Assembly: GCA_046051225.1 (NCBI GenBank)
Contig: JBJOOR010000002.1
Location: forward strand, 124,001 to 188,000
Direction: 5' to 3'
Origin: CAIODY01 sp046051225
GTDB lineage: Bacteria; Bacteroidota; Bacteroidia; Chitinophagales; CAIODY01
DNA length: 64,000 nucleotides
Shown here: positions 26,249 to 35,659 of the stretch, in pieces
Layout of the letters: every line of letters starts with the position of its first letter
Numbering within the stretch: the first letter of the stretch is position 1
The notes under the pieces: model-generated
Seen by the model: only the letters and a program-made list of their open reading frames with translations
Databases searched by the model: none
Told to the model about the DNA's origin: nothing
Position numbers and translations under genes: made by a program

Positions 26249-26437
26249 ACCACATAGTTCCGAATATTCGGAACATAGGTGCATAGAAATACAGATTTTG
26301 ATTTCAAAACAATTTTAAAAACGAAGTTTTCTATGTTTACTAAAATGAAAAAAATAAAAAAGGAACTGCATGGATGCTTTTCATAAACATAGAATGAAGG
26401 TGAGTTGTATTCTATGAAAACTATGAATCTATGTGGT
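26249..26437. repeat. CATAG-rich repeat with terminal inverted repeat and 18-bp palindrome
   Basis: ACCACATAG (26249-26257) is matched inverted by CTATGTGGT (26429-26437). Inside are several CATAG/CTATG words and a perfect 18-bp palindrome GTTCCGAATATTCGGAAC (26257-26274). No protein is encoded. It looks like a small non-autonomous (MITE-like) or intergenic repeat of a type common in Bacteroidota, inserted between pstB and phoU inside the operon. Confidence 0.55.
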
Positions 26438-26454
26438 AAAAAAATAAAAATTAA

Positions 26455-27129
26455 ATGACACATTTAGAACAAGAATTAGAGCAATTAAAACAAGAAATTA
26501 CAGGCATGTTTTTGTTGGTGCAAAAGCAATTGAACAAAAGCGTTCAATCTTTATTAAGCATGGATAAAGATTTGGCTCGTGAAATAATTGCAGCCGAAAG
26601 AAGAGTGAATGCCGAAGAGCTTAAAATTGATAGAATATGTGAAAATATTGTAGCCTTATTTAATCCTGTGGCGGTTGATTTGCGCTTGGTTTTTGCATCG
26701 TTTAAAATCAATTCGCATCTTGAACGAATGGGCGATAATGCAAAAGGTATAGCTCGATATGTAATTGAAATGGAAGAAAAATTTGATGTAGAATTATTGC
26801 AAAAATTACAATTGAAAGAAATGTTTGCAGTAGCCAATTCGATGATTGATGAAACCATTGATGCATTTCAAAATACCGATTCGGCAAAGGCAAGATTAGT
26901 ATTTGAAAAAGATGAACAATTAGATAAAATTAATTTTGATGCTACTCAAATTATTGCACATTATATTCAATCTAATCCAGCTAAAACAATTCAGATGTTA
27001 AACTTAATGTCTGTAATACGAAAGCTTGAACGTGTAGGCGATTTGCAAGCTAATATTGCCGAAGAAATTATTTTTTATGTAGATGCTGAAGTGTTGAAGC
27101 ATGATAAAAAATTTCATAACAAACAATAA
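26455..27129 (+). CDS. phoU: Phosphate signalling protein PhoU
   Basis: 224 residues in two PhoU three-helix repeats (about 10-105 and 115-215), with the acidic metal-cluster motif E-R-x-G-D-N at ~91-96 (LERMGDNAKGI) and again LERVGDLQAN at ~190. It links the Pst transporter to the phosphate two-component system and limits phosphate uptake when phosphate is plentiful. It follows pstB after a repeat-containing gap, and phoB follows 80 bp later with its own candidate Pho box. Confidence 0.92.
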   Translation: MTHLEQELEQLKQEITGMFLLVQKQLNKSVQSLLSMDKDLAREIIAAERRVNAEELKIDRICENIVALFNPVAVDLRLVFASFKINSHLERMGDNAKGIARYVIEMEEKFDVELLQKLQLKEMFAVANSMIDETIDAFQNTDSAKARLVFEKDEQLDKINFDATQIIAHYIQSNPAKTIQMLNLMSVIRKLERVGDLQANIAEEIIFYVDAEVLKHDKKFHNKQ

Positions 27130-27134
27130 ATTGG

Positions 27135-27167
27135 TAACATTAACTTAATAAAATAGTTAACTATTTG
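27135..27167 (+). promoter_or_regulatory. Candidate Pho box and promoter of phoB
   Basis: TAACATT (27135-27141), AACT, TAATAAA (27146-27152), seven bases and ACTATTTG (27160-27167), with TTTG in the same place as in the pstS and pstC promoters. It suggests autoregulation of phoB. The second repeat and the -7 box are weaker than for pstC. Confidence 0.5.
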
Positions 27168-27209
27168 TAGTGTATTTAAACCTTACTTTGTAAAAGAAAA
27201 AATGAACCT

Positions 27210-27884
27210 ATGGCTAAAATTTTAGTAGTTGATGACGAGATAGATATTCTTGATTTTATTGCTTACAATTTAATAAAAGAAGGGCATGAAGTGATAACAG
27301 GAAAGAATGGAAATGAAGCTATTGAATTAGCAAAAAAACATTTACCTCAATTAATTTTATTAGATATTATGATGCCTGAAAAAACAGGTATTGAGGCTTG
27401 CGAAAAAATAAAAAAAATACCTGAATTAAAAAATACACTAATTGCATTTTTAACTGCATTAGATGATGAACAAAGCGAATTAAAAGGATTTGAAGTAGGT
27501 GCTGATGAATATATTTCGAAACCCATTAAACCCAAACTTTTATTAAGTCGTGTAAATGCACTATTACGCCGAAGTACTGATGATGGGAACTCTTCAAAGC
27601 TTTCATTTGGCGATATTGTAATTGATAAAGAGCAATATGTAGTTTTTCATAAAAGTGTGCCTATTGATTTAGCAAGAAAAGAATTTGAATTACTAAGTTT
27701 ATTGGCTTCAAAGCCAGGAAGAGTATTTTATAGAAATGAAATTTTAAGCCGTGTATGGGGTGATGATGTATATGTAGGGGATAGAACTATTGATGTGCAT
27801 ATCAGAAAAATACGCAGCAAATTAGGCGATGATATTATTAAAACCATTAAAGGTGTAGGGTATAAGTTTGAGCTATTGAGCTAA
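27210..27884 (+). CDS. phoB: Response regulator PhoB-type (OmpR family)
   Basis: 224 residues. A receiver domain (1-120) carries the acidic pair Asp8/Asp9, phosphoacceptor Asp52 (LLDIMMP), Thr/Ala at ~83 and Lys at ~106 (SKPIKPK). An OmpR/PhoB winged helix follows (~130-224) with RKEFELLSLLASKPGRVF and VDVHIRKIRSKLG. It binds DNA repeats and recruits sigma factor. Context (pst-phoU) makes it the phosphate regulator. The partner histidine kinase PhoR is not beside it; the next gene is convergent ychF. Confidence 0.92.
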   Translation: MAKILVVDDEIDILDFIAYNLIKEGHEVITGKNGNEAIELAKKHLPQLILLDIMMPEKTGIEACEKIKKIPELKNTLIAFLTALDDEQSELKGFEVGADEYISKPIKPKLLLSRVNALLRRSTDDGNSSKLSFGDIVIDKEQYVVFHKSVPIDLARKEFELLSLLASKPGRVFYRNEILSRVWGDDVYVGDRTIDVHIRKIRSKLGDDIIKTIKGVGYKFELLS

Positions 27885-27921
27885 ACTATAAATTTATAGC
27901 AAGGTAGGTTTTATGTTAATC

Positions 27922-29019
27922 TTACACATTAAATCTAAAGTGCATTATGTCGCCATCTTCTACAATGTATTCTTTGCCTTGAACGCCCAATTTTCCTGCA
28001 TCACGGCAAGCAGCTTCAGATTTTAAAGTAATAAAATCATTGTACTTAATTACTTCTGCACGAATAAATCCTTTTTCAAAATCGGTATGAATTACGCCAG
28101 CAGCTTGAGGTGCAGTAAATCCTTTTTTAATCGTCCAAGCTCTTACTTCTTTTACGCCAGCAGTAAAATAAGTTGCTAAATTTAAAAGATGATAAGCCGA
28201 TTTAATCAAGCGATTAACGCCTGGTTCTTTCAATCCCAAATCAGCCAAGAAGGCTTGTTTATCTTCATAGCTTTCCAATTCAGCAATATCAGCTTCGATG
28301 GCTGCGCTGATAAAAATGATTTCAGCATTTTCAGCTGCCACACTTTCTATCAATGCTTTTGTATGTGCATTTCCTGTCAACACATTTTCTTCTTCAACAT
28401 TGCAAACGTACATCACAGGCTTGATGGTGAGCAATTGCAAATCTTCAATATGCTTCACTTCCAATTCACCCAAAGCACAGCTACGAGCCGACTTGCCTTC
28501 TTCAATATGTTTTTTAAAACGAGTTAAAACTTCAAAACATTCCAACGCATCTTTGTTGCCTGTTTTGGCTAATTTTTCTGTTTTCTGAATTTTTTTATCA
28601 ATGCTTTCTAAATCTTTTAATTGTAATTCAAAATCAATAATTTCTTTATCACGAACAGGATTTACATTGCCATCTACATGAATTACGTTGTCGTTTTCAA
28701 AACAACGAATCACGTGCAAAATGGCATCTACACTACGAATGTTGCCCAAAAACATATTGCCTAATCCTTCACCTTTTGATGCACCTTTTACTAAACCTGC
28801 GATGTCAACAATCTCAACAGTAGTGGGTTGAATCTTTTCAGGGATTACTAATTCAGCTAATTTTGTTAAGCGTTCATCAGGCACTGTGATGACACCAATA
28901 TTTGGTTCGATGGTGCAAAATGGGAAATTAGCTGCTTGTGCTTTTGCATTGCTTAAAGCATTGAAAAGCGTTGATTTTCCTACATTTGGTAAGCCTACGA
29001 TGCCGCATTGAAGTGCCAT
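27922..29019 (-). CDS. ychF: Redox-regulated ATPase/GTPase YchF
   Basis: 365 residues, family-typical length. The P-loop is GLPNVGKSTLFNAL near the N-terminus, the switch region is DIAGLVKGAS, and the G4 motif is NVEE in place of NKxD, which explains the ATP preference of the family. The C-terminal TGS domain ends in MHFRFNV. It is a ribosome-associated Obg-family protein. Monocistronic and convergent with phoB. Confidence 0.95.
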   Translation of the reverse strand: MALQCGIVGLPNVGKSTLFNALSNAKAQAANFPFCTIEPNIGVITVPDERLTKLAELVIPEKIQPTTVEIVDIAGLVKGASKGEGLGNMFLGNIRSVDAILHVIRCFENDNVIHVDGNVNPVRDKEIIDFELQLKDLESIDKKIQKTEKLAKTGNKDALECFEVLTRFKKHIEEGKSARSCALGELEVKHIEDLQLLTIKPVMYVCNVEEENVLTGNAHTKALIESVAAENAEIIFISAAIEADIAELESYEDKQAFLADLGLKEPGVNRLIKSAYHLLNLATYFTAGVKEVRAWTIKKGFTAPQAAGVIHTDFEKGFIRAEVIKYNDFITLKSEAACRDAGKLGVQGKEYIVEDGDIMHFRFNV

Positions 29020-29327
29020 ATTATTTACGATTTATTGATTTAAGATTTAAATAGTTATTGGTTATTTGATAGTTAGTCATTGGTAAATATAACTTTGTAT
29101 TTTTCAATAACTGAAAACTAACAATTGTTAACTATTTTTCGAGGGCGCAAAGAAACTGAATTAAGACCAATAATAAAAAATAAATAGAGATTGAATTTGC
29201 AATTGAATTGAAATAGAAACCAATTGTTGATTAATAATAGATGTACTAGTTATTGCTTCTTTTTTTATTCGATATTTTTTTTAACCTTTATTCGTTCATA
29301 CTTAGCACTAAAATTTAAAACTAATTG
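29020..29327 (+). promoter_or_regulatory. AT-rich divergent intergenic region with one promoter-like site
   Basis: This 308-base gap separates ychF (minus) from the outer-membrane gene (plus). A TAACTTTG box at 29090-29097 with TTTG about 21 bases upstream matches the Bacteroidota promoter consensus on the plus strand, but it stands 230 bases from the next start, so a long leader would be needed. No RNA gene is seen. Confidence 0.3.
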
Positions 29328-32069
29328 ATGCGTTTTTTTATCCTAGTATTTATTCTAGCCACGTTTGTTCTCACTCAAGTCGATGCGCAAAATGTTCATC
29401 GCAATTTCAAAGGTGCTGTAACTGATTCGGCAACAGGCTTGCCCTTGAAAGATGTAACAGTAGCATTTTATAAAGCACAGGATACATCACTTATCAATTT
29501 TGCATTTACTACACCCAATGGCAATTACACTATGGAGTTGCATTTGAAAGATTCTATTATCATCATCATCAGTCAAATGGGCTACAATGATAAAACTGAA
29601 AAAGTGCCTGTGGCTGGCTGGGAATGGACATTTGATGAAAAGAATTTCAAGCTTTCAAAATCATCACATCAATTAAAAGAAATAAAAATATCGGCTGGTT
29701 TAATTCGTATGAAAGGCGATACAATTGAGATAAATGCAGCTCGACTAAAGGTTTTACCTAATAGCGATGTAAGCCAAATGTTTAAAAAAATTCCAGGATT
29801 TGAAGTAAGTAAAGATGGTTCAATAAAAGTAAATGGTGGTTCAGTTTCAAAAATTATGGTAGATGGTTCTGATTTTTTTGGCAGCAGTCCGGGCTTGGTT
29901 TCAAAAAATTTACGAGCTGATATGATTGATAAAGTGCAGGTGTACGATGATAAAGATGAAACAGGAAGTGTAGTGCCCGACAACACCAAAACCATTAATT
30001 TGAAATTGAAAAAAGGTAGTAGAATTGGGATGTTTGGCGATGCCGTAGCAGGTTATGGAACCAACGACCGATATGAATCGGGTTTACGATTAAATAGTTT
30101 TAAGAATGACAGAAAATGGTCGTTGATAGTCAACAGTAATAATGTAAATGACAAAGGTTTTGATTTTGGATTTAACAATTGGCATGGAGGCTCGTGGGTG
30201 GAGCGTACAGGAAAATTAAGTCGCTATGTTTATTATAACAATCAAGCCGATGATGCTGAACGGAAAGGAAACATCAATCAAAAATCGGATGTAGCATTTA
30301 CTTATTTTAATGAATTCAGTCATAAAAGGAAGGTGAGTTTCAATTTAGGATTTAATCACAATAAATTTAATTCTATCAGTCAATCAACTTCTGAAAACCC
30401 TGTGAATGATAGTGTTCGTCAGCGTTCTGAAAGTTCGCAAACATTAAATGGTGTGGCAAAAGAATTTACTGCTGATGTGAATTATACTAAAGAAACTGAT
30501 ACTGTTGGCAATTGGGGAATTGGTGTAAGCGGTGCTTATAATTTGTTCGATAAAGCATTTCAATCTACCAACCGAATCACCCGAAATGATTTTGTTATCA
30601 ATTCGGGAACGAACAATACTCAACGAAACACCACTCAACAAAAAGCAAATTTTTATTTTGATTATTTCCGTAGGGCACGAAAAAATAAATTGCTCACTTT
30701 TAAATTTGATGTAAAATCAAACATCAATACCAGCAACGCCGATGCTTATCAATTTTCAAAAAGCAGCACAGGCGATTTTAATTTCAAAAATAATACTATT
30801 AATAATGGAAGAGAACATTTGATGCAAGCCAATGTTACAATTCCATTACATAAAAAATTACGTCTGGGAAGCACTGTTGATGGCTATTTGATGCAAACTT
30901 CCAACAATATTAATGTGTTAGATGCAAGCAATTTTTCATTGCAAGATTTTTCGCAAAATTATTCGCAACGCAATGATTCATTGAGCATAAAATTTTTAAA
31001 TAGTGCTCAACAAATCAGCGAAAAAACATTTTTGAGTTGGCGAACCGATGATTGGGATTTTAGATTTGGTGCAACTTATTTAAACTTGACTTTGAACAAT
31101 GAAGACCAAGTAAATCATGTAGTAGTAAACAAAAATTATCAACCCATTTTGCCATTTATTTCTTACAACATTTGGCGCAAAAGTTTAGGTCATGCGAATA
31201 TTGTTTTAGAAAAAGCAGTTGAGTTTCCATCATTCATTCACTTATTACCCATTCAAGATTTAACCAACCCTTGGATGCGATTGGTAGGCAATCCTTATCT
31301 GCTTCCATTTGAACAATGGCAATTGGCAGGTTCGTTTTCAAAACAAAATTATAAGCGTATAAAAAATCTTTGGTCAAATTTTTCCATCAATCAATCCGAT
31401 AATTATTTGTGTTATGTAAATACCATGAATGCCAATGGAATTAGCTATCGTACGCCAATTAACTTGTCAGGTTATTTCAATGAATCATTTAGTGTAAGTG
31501 CAAAAACCGGGCTTTCAAAAAAAATCGATTTGGGTGTTTGGTTTTCGGAACGTAATACCATTACGCCCGAAATTTTTAATCAACAAAAAAATTACGGAAA
31601 CAATTTTGCGTTCAATTGTTTCCCCACTTTATCTATCAATGGCTCTGAAAAAATTGATTTTGAATTTGGCTTAGGAATAAGTTATTCTGATTATAAAAAC
31701 AATTTGAATTCAACTGTAAATTATCATCAATGGCTGCCCGAATTGAACACCAATATGAGAGTGAATGTGTGGAAAGGAGCTGAACTAAATTGGGATTTGG
31801 GCATTGAAGATAAACGAGCCATACCGGGCATTGGCAAAGTGATTTCTATTTTCAATTTGTTTTTTCAACAAGCGTTGGATAAAGATGAAAAGTATAATTT
31901 AAAATTTACTTGCTATGATTTATTCAAACAAAATATCACAATTACAAGAAGTGTGAATGGCAGTTTTGTCAACACTTCACAAAGCAATTTGTTGCAACGA
32001 TTCTTTGGTCTTTCGTTTATTTATAAAATGAAAGGAAAAAATACCGAAGGCGGTGGAGCGGCTTATTAA
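29328..32069 (+). CDS. TonB-dependent-receptor-like outer membrane beta-barrel protein
   Basis: 913 residues. Signal peptide about 1-21. A carboxypeptidase-regulatory-like domain (~25-110, GAVTDSATGLPLKDVTVAFYKAQD) is followed by a plug-like region (~135-225 with VDGSDFFGSSPGL) and a long beta barrel. This is the layout of the OMP_b-brl family proteins of Bacteroidota, related to TonB receptors but without an evident TonB box. ATG at 29328 is preferred to a TTG three bases upstream. Substrate is unknown. It slightly overlaps in sequence space with the next gene's possible upstream starts, so the two are probably cotranscribed. Confidence 0.8.
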   Translation: MRFFILVFILATFVLTQVDAQNVHRNFKGAVTDSATGLPLKDVTVAFYKAQDTSLINFAFTTPNGNYTMELHLKDSIIIIISQMGYNDKTEKVPVAGWEWTFDEKNFKLSKSSHQLKEIKISAGLIRMKGDTIEINAARLKVLPNSDVSQMFKKIPGFEVSKDGSIKVNGGSVSKIMVDGSDFFGSSPGLVSKNLRADMIDKVQVYDDKDETGSVVPDNTKTINLKLKKGSRIGMFGDAVAGYGTNDRYESGLRLNSFKNDRKWSLIVNSNNVNDKGFDFGFNNWHGGSWVERTGKLSRYVYYNNQADDAERKGNINQKSDVAFTYFNEFSHKRKVSFNLGFNHNKFNSISQSTSENPVNDSVRQRSESSQTLNGVAKEFTADVNYTKETDTVGNWGIGVSGAYNLFDKAFQSTNRITRNDFVINSGTNNTQRNTTQQKANFYFDYFRRARKNKLLTFKFDVKSNINTSNADAYQFSKSSTGDFNFKNNTINNGREHLMQANVTIPLHKKLRLGSTVDGYLMQTSNNINVLDASNFSLQDFSQNYSQRNDSLSIKFLNSAQQISEKTFLSWRTDDWDFRFGATYLNLTLNNEDQVNHVVVNKNYQPILPFISYNIWRKSLGHANIVLEKAVEFPSFIHLLPIQDLTNPWMRLVGNPYLLPFEQWQLAGSFSKQNYKRIKNLWSNFSINQSDNYLCYVNTMNANGISYRTPINLSGYFNESFSVSAKTGLSKKIDLGVWFSERNTITPEIFNQQKNYGNNFAFNCFPTLSINGSEKIDFEFGLGISYSDYKNNLNSTVNYHQWLPELNTNMRVNVWKGAELNWDLGIEDKRAIPGIGKVISIFNLFFQQALDKDEKYNLKFTCYDLFKQNITITRSVNGSFVNTSQSNLLQRFFGLSFIYKMKGKNTEGGGAAY

Positions 32070-32085
32070 TTTAAGAAAAAATGGA

Positions 32086-32793
32086 ATGAAAAAATATATA
32101 TTTTTTGTATTGGTTATATTGTCTAGCATTAATGTAAATGCTCAACGGATAAGAGTTACAGGTTTATTAATGCAAAAAGATACAGATATTGTAAAAACAG
32201 ATGTATTGGTAAATGTGGTAGGTAGTACCGAAGCATTTTTTACTAATGATATAGGCAGATTTGTGATGTACATGAACAAAAAAGATTCGATAAAATTATT
32301 TGTACAAGGATATAAAATTTTCAAATTATCATTAGCCGATTCTGCTCAAAAGAAAGAATATTTTGTGAAAATAAAATTAGAAATATTAGAGGCATCAACG
32401 CAAAAAGCGGTATTAATTCGTGGACCAAAAAATATTAAACAAATAGAAAAAGATATTGCCAACGGAAGCTTAACACCACTTGAACTAGAAGCGCCACAAA
32501 TAGGTATGACAAGTGTTATAAGCCTATTGTATGAACAATTTAGCCGCCGAGCACAACAAAGAGAATTATTAAAAGAACAAATTTTTAATAATAACCGAAG
32601 AATGGTTTTTAATGAATTGTATCGATTCTATAACTACTATGGGCTGATAGATTTACCTGAAAAATATTTTGATGGATTTACAGATTACCATCAAATTTCG
32701 TTAGATTTTTTACAACAAAATACCTACTACGATATTACAGTTGTGCTAAAAGCTAAGTATAAGCAATATGCTGCTTTAAAAGGTTTGTGGTAA
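32086..32793 (+). CDS. Secreted protein with carboxypeptidase-regulatory-like domain
   Basis: 235 residues beginning MKKYIFFVLVILSSINVNAQ, a clear signal peptide. An N-terminal region (~22-110) resembles a CarboxypepD_reg-like beta sandwich (VTGLLMQKDTDIVKTDVLVNVVG). The C-terminal half is helical and rich in basic and aromatic residues. An in-frame start 33 bases earlier is rejected because it would precede the signal peptide. It follows the barrel gene by 16 bp, so they form a pair. Confidence 0.7.
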   Translation: MKKYIFFVLVILSSINVNAQRIRVTGLLMQKDTDIVKTDVLVNVVGSTEAFFTNDIGRFVMYMNKKDSIKLFVQGYKIFKLSLADSAQKKEYFVKIKLEILEASTQKAVLIRGPKNIKQIEKDIANGSLTPLELEAPQIGMTSVISLLYEQFSRRAQQRELLKEQIFNNNRRMVFNELYRFYNYYGLIDLPEKYFDGFTDYHQISLDFLQQNTYYDITVVLKAKYKQYAALKGLW

Positions 32794-32853
32794 ATAATTT
32801 CGAAAAAGGAATTATTTTCACAAACTCAAATTATCTAATTTAAAAATATAATC

Positions 32854-33600
32854 ATGAAATTACTACAAGGAAAAACAGCATTAATTACTGGCGGTAGCCG
32901 TGGCATTGGCGAAGCAATAGTAATGCAAATGGCCGAACAAGGCGCAAACATTGCTTTTACTTATTTATCTTCTGAAGAAAAAGCAAATGCATTAGTAGAA
33001 AAACTAACAGCAATGGGCGTTAAAGCCAAAGGATATAAAAGCAATGCAGCTATTTATAGCGAAGCTGAAACTTTAGTAAATGACGTGCTTAAAGAATTTG
33101 GAACGATTGAAATTTGTGTAAATAATGCAGGCATTACTCGTGATAATTTAATGTTGCGTATGACCGAACAACAATTTGATGAAGTGGTAAATACAAATTT
33201 AAAATCTGTATTTAATCTTACTAAAAATGTAATTAAACCCATGATGAAACAACGCAATGGAAGTATCATCAACATGACTTCGATTGTGGGTATGAGAGGC
33301 AATGCAGGACAAGCAAATTATGCAGCATCAAAGGCTGGTATTATTGGTTTTACAAAATCAATTGCACAAGAATTAGGAAGTAGAAATATTCGTTGCAATG
33401 CTATTGCACCAGGTTTTATTGAAACTGATATGACAAAATCATTAAGTGCTAGTGGAACTGACGAATGGTTTAAAAAAATACCGATGGGAAGATTTGGTAA
33501 ACCTGAAGAAGTAGCCAATACTTGTGTGTTTTTAGGAAGCGATCTAAGTAGTTATATCAGCGGACAAGTAATGAGTGTTTGCGGTGCAATGAACTGCTAA
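32854..33600 (+). CDS. fabG: 3-oxoacyl-[ACP] reductase FabG-like SDR
   Basis: 248 residues. NADP(H) motif TGGSRGIG (12-19), NNAG (90-93), catalytic Ser143, Tyr156 and Lys160 (YAASK). It reduces 3-oxoacyl-ACP in fatty-acid elongation. Length and the ending GQVMSVCGAMNC fit FabG. A 60-base AT-rich gap precedes it without a clear promoter, and yajQ follows 28 bp later. Confidence 0.9.
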   Translation: MKLLQGKTALITGGSRGIGEAIVMQMAEQGANIAFTYLSSEEKANALVEKLTAMGVKAKGYKSNAAIYSEAETLVNDVLKEFGTIEICVNNAGITRDNLMLRMTEQQFDEVVNTNLKSVFNLTKNVIKPMMKQRNGSIINMTSIVGMRGNAGQANYAASKAGIIGFTKSIAQELGSRNIRCNAIAPGFIETDMTKSLSASGTDEWFKKIPMGRFGKPEEVANTCVFLGSDLSSYISGQVMSVCGAMNC

Positions 33601-33628
33601 TTAATTTTTAATTTATAAATATTTTATC

Positions 33629-34120
33629 ATGCCATCATTTGATATTATTAGCGAAGTTGATGACCAATTATTAGATAATGCCATCAACAATTTAAGAAAA
33701 GAAATTTTGAATCGTTTTGATTTTAGAGGCTCTAAAACAACTATTGAGTTGCAGAAAAAAGAAAAAAATCTTCATATCATAACTGAAGATGATATGAAAA
33801 TGCGACAGATAGAAGATGTGATGATTAGTAAATTGATGAAACAAAATATCAATCCTGCTTGTTTGGATATGGGCAAGGAACATTATGCTAGCGGCAATAT
33901 GGTAAAAAAAGATATTAAGCTGAAACAAGGTATTGATAAAGAAACAGCGAAAAAAATTAATAAGCACATTAAAGAAAGTGGGCTAAAAGTTCAATCGCAA
34001 ATAATGGATGATATTATTAGAGTAACGGCAAAAAAAATTGATGATTTGCAAGAAGTAATTAGCTTGTGTAAAGCCGCCGATTTTGAATTGCCTTTACAAT
34101 TTGAAAACATGAAAAGCTAA
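33629..34120 (+). CDS. YajQ family cyclic-di-GMP/nucleotide-binding protein
   Basis: 163 residues, the full length of the UPF0234/YajQ family. It starts MPSFDIISEVD and contains NRFDFRGSKTTIEL, both hallmarks, and two ferredoxin-like halves. Family members bind nucleotides and, in some species, c-di-GMP or tRNA. It lies 28 bp after fabG and 4 bp before an SDR gene. Confidence 0.92.
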   Translation: MPSFDIISEVDDQLLDNAINNLRKEILNRFDFRGSKTTIELQKKEKNLHIITEDDMKMRQIEDVMISKLMKQNINPACLDMGKEHYASGNMVKKDIKLKQGIDKETAKKINKHIKESGLKVQSQIMDDIIRVTAKKIDDLQEVISLCKAADFELPLQFENMKS

Positions 34121-34124
34121 AAAA

Positions 34125-34817
34125 ATGGAACTAAATAATAAAACGGCAGTTGTAACTGGCGTAAGCAAAGGTATAGGAAGAGCCACTGTAGAGGCTTTAT
34201 TAGAAAAAGGTGTAAAAGTAGCAGGGTGGGGTAGAATAGCACCAGCTATAGTTCACTCTAATTTTATTTTTATAAAATGTGATGTACGCAGCCTTGATGA
34301 TGTGGCGGTAGCTTACAATAAAACCGTTGATAAATTTGGCGAACAGATAGACATTTTAGTAAATAATGCAGGGCTGGGTTATTTTAAAATGATGGAAGAT
34401 TTAACCTTAGATGAATGGGAAGAAATGTTTGATACCAATGTAAAAGGAACTTTTATTTGCTGCAAGGCTGTATTGCCATTAATGCAAAAAAATAAAATGG
34501 GACACATTGTTAATATTTCTTCTATTGCAGGCACACAGGGGCTTCCAGAGGCTACGGGCTATTGCGCTACTAAATTTGCTGTTCGTGGGTTTTCGCAAAG
34601 TTTATTTAAAGAAACCAGAAAATATAATGTAAAAGTTAGCTGTGTTTATCCTGGTTCGGTTAAAACCGAATTCTTTAAAAACTACCCATCAGTTATTTTA
34701 AATGATGACATGATGATGCCCGAAGATATTGCTGCATCTATCATTCACTTATTACAAACACCCGATAATATTTTGCCTGTTGATTTAGAATTAAGACCTA
34801 TGAGAGTAAAAATGTAA
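34125..34817 (+). CDS. Short-chain dehydrogenase/reductase
   Basis: 230 residues with TGVSKGIG (11-18), a NNAG motif near 86, and catalytic Ser-Tyr-Lys in NISSIAG and YCATKFA. The AspNAD/NADP preference is not clear. The sequence resembles general oxidoreductases of the YdfG/3-ketoacyl type. Four bases separate it from yajQ. An AraC regulator follows 9 bp later, perhaps controlling this gene. Confidence 0.88.
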   Translation: MELNNKTAVVTGVSKGIGRATVEALLEKGVKVAGWGRIAPAIVHSNFIFIKCDVRSLDDVAVAYNKTVDKFGEQIDILVNNAGLGYFKMMEDLTLDEWEEMFDTNVKGTFICCKAVLPLMQKNKMGHIVNISSIAGTQGLPEATGYCATKFAVRGFSQSLFKETRKYNVKVSCVYPGSVKTEFFKNYPSVILNDDMMMPEDIAASIIHLLQTPDNILPVDLELRPMRVKM

Positions 34818-34826
34818 TAGCACAAT

Positions 34827-35642
34827 TTGAACCTTACCAACGAAATATTGCCCAATAAATCGGAAATAAAAAGCCCGATTCAATTTTCAAAAAAGAATTT
34901 TTTTGTTGAAAAAAATGCTGTTGATGATTGCAATTTAATCATTGATAAAATAGCGGATGGCGAAATTATATTGCAATATTTTATTCAGCCTTCGGCTTGC
35001 GAACAGTTGATGATGGAAGCATCGCAGCAGCAAATAGAAAAATCGAATAAACACAAACTGTTTGTGTTTGAATTTAAAATATTCAACCTGCCCACTACCG
35101 AATTTATTTTTAATAGATTGAATGAAATTCTTTCTACTAAAAATAAAATGGAACGAATTTATTGTACCGATACACAGATGATTATTTATCAAATTGCTCA
35201 AAGCAAATTAGAAGGCGAATGGTTTAATTTATGGTTGATGGGCAAAGCAGCCGAACTGGTTACTTGCATTCATTCTTGCATGGCTTTAGAACAATCGGAA
35301 ACATTAAATAATAATTGGTTAAAAGATGATGATAAAATAAAAATAGCCGAAGCCAAATCAATTTTATTAAGTCAATTACATGAAGCTGTGCCTATTAAAA
35401 CTTTATCGAAACGAGTAGGCATAAATGAAAATTATTTAAAACGTGGCTTTAAAGAAATGTACGGAACCACCATTTATCAATGCTTTCAGGAAGAAAGAAT
35501 GAAACATGCAGCACATGTATTAAAAGCACAACAATCTTCGGTAAAAGATGTGGCTATTAATTTGGGCTATGCTAATATGAGCCATTTCAGTACCGCATTT
35601 AAAAAAGTAGTGGGCTTGAATCCATGCGAATTGATTAAATAA
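34827..35642 (+). CDS. AraC family transcriptional regulator
   Basis: 271 residues with a TTG start; no ATG occurs in the first 60 codons. The N-terminal ~170 residues are a helical/beta sensor-like domain of unknown ligand. The C-terminal ~95 residues carry two helix-turn-helix units: IKTLSKRVGINENYLKRGFKE and VKDVAINLGYANMSHFSTAFKK, the AraC signature. It lies 9 bp after the SDR gene and 17 bp before a c-type haem lipoprotein, so it belongs to the same transcript. Confidence 0.85.
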   Translation: MNLTNEILPNKSEIKSPIQFSKKNFFVEKNAVDDCNLIIDKIADGEIILQYFIQPSACEQLMMEASQQQIEKSNKHKLFVFEFKIFNLPTTEFIFNRLNEILSTKNKMERIYCTDTQMIIYQIAQSKLEGEWFNLWLMGKAAELVTCIHSCMALEQSETLNNNWLKDDDKIKIAEAKSILLSQLHEAVPIKTLSKRVGINENYLKRGFKEMYGTTIYQCFQEERMKHAAHVLKAQQSSVKDVAINLGYANMSHFSTAFKKVVGLNPCELIK

Positions 35643-35659
35643 AACCTAGTTTAGATACA

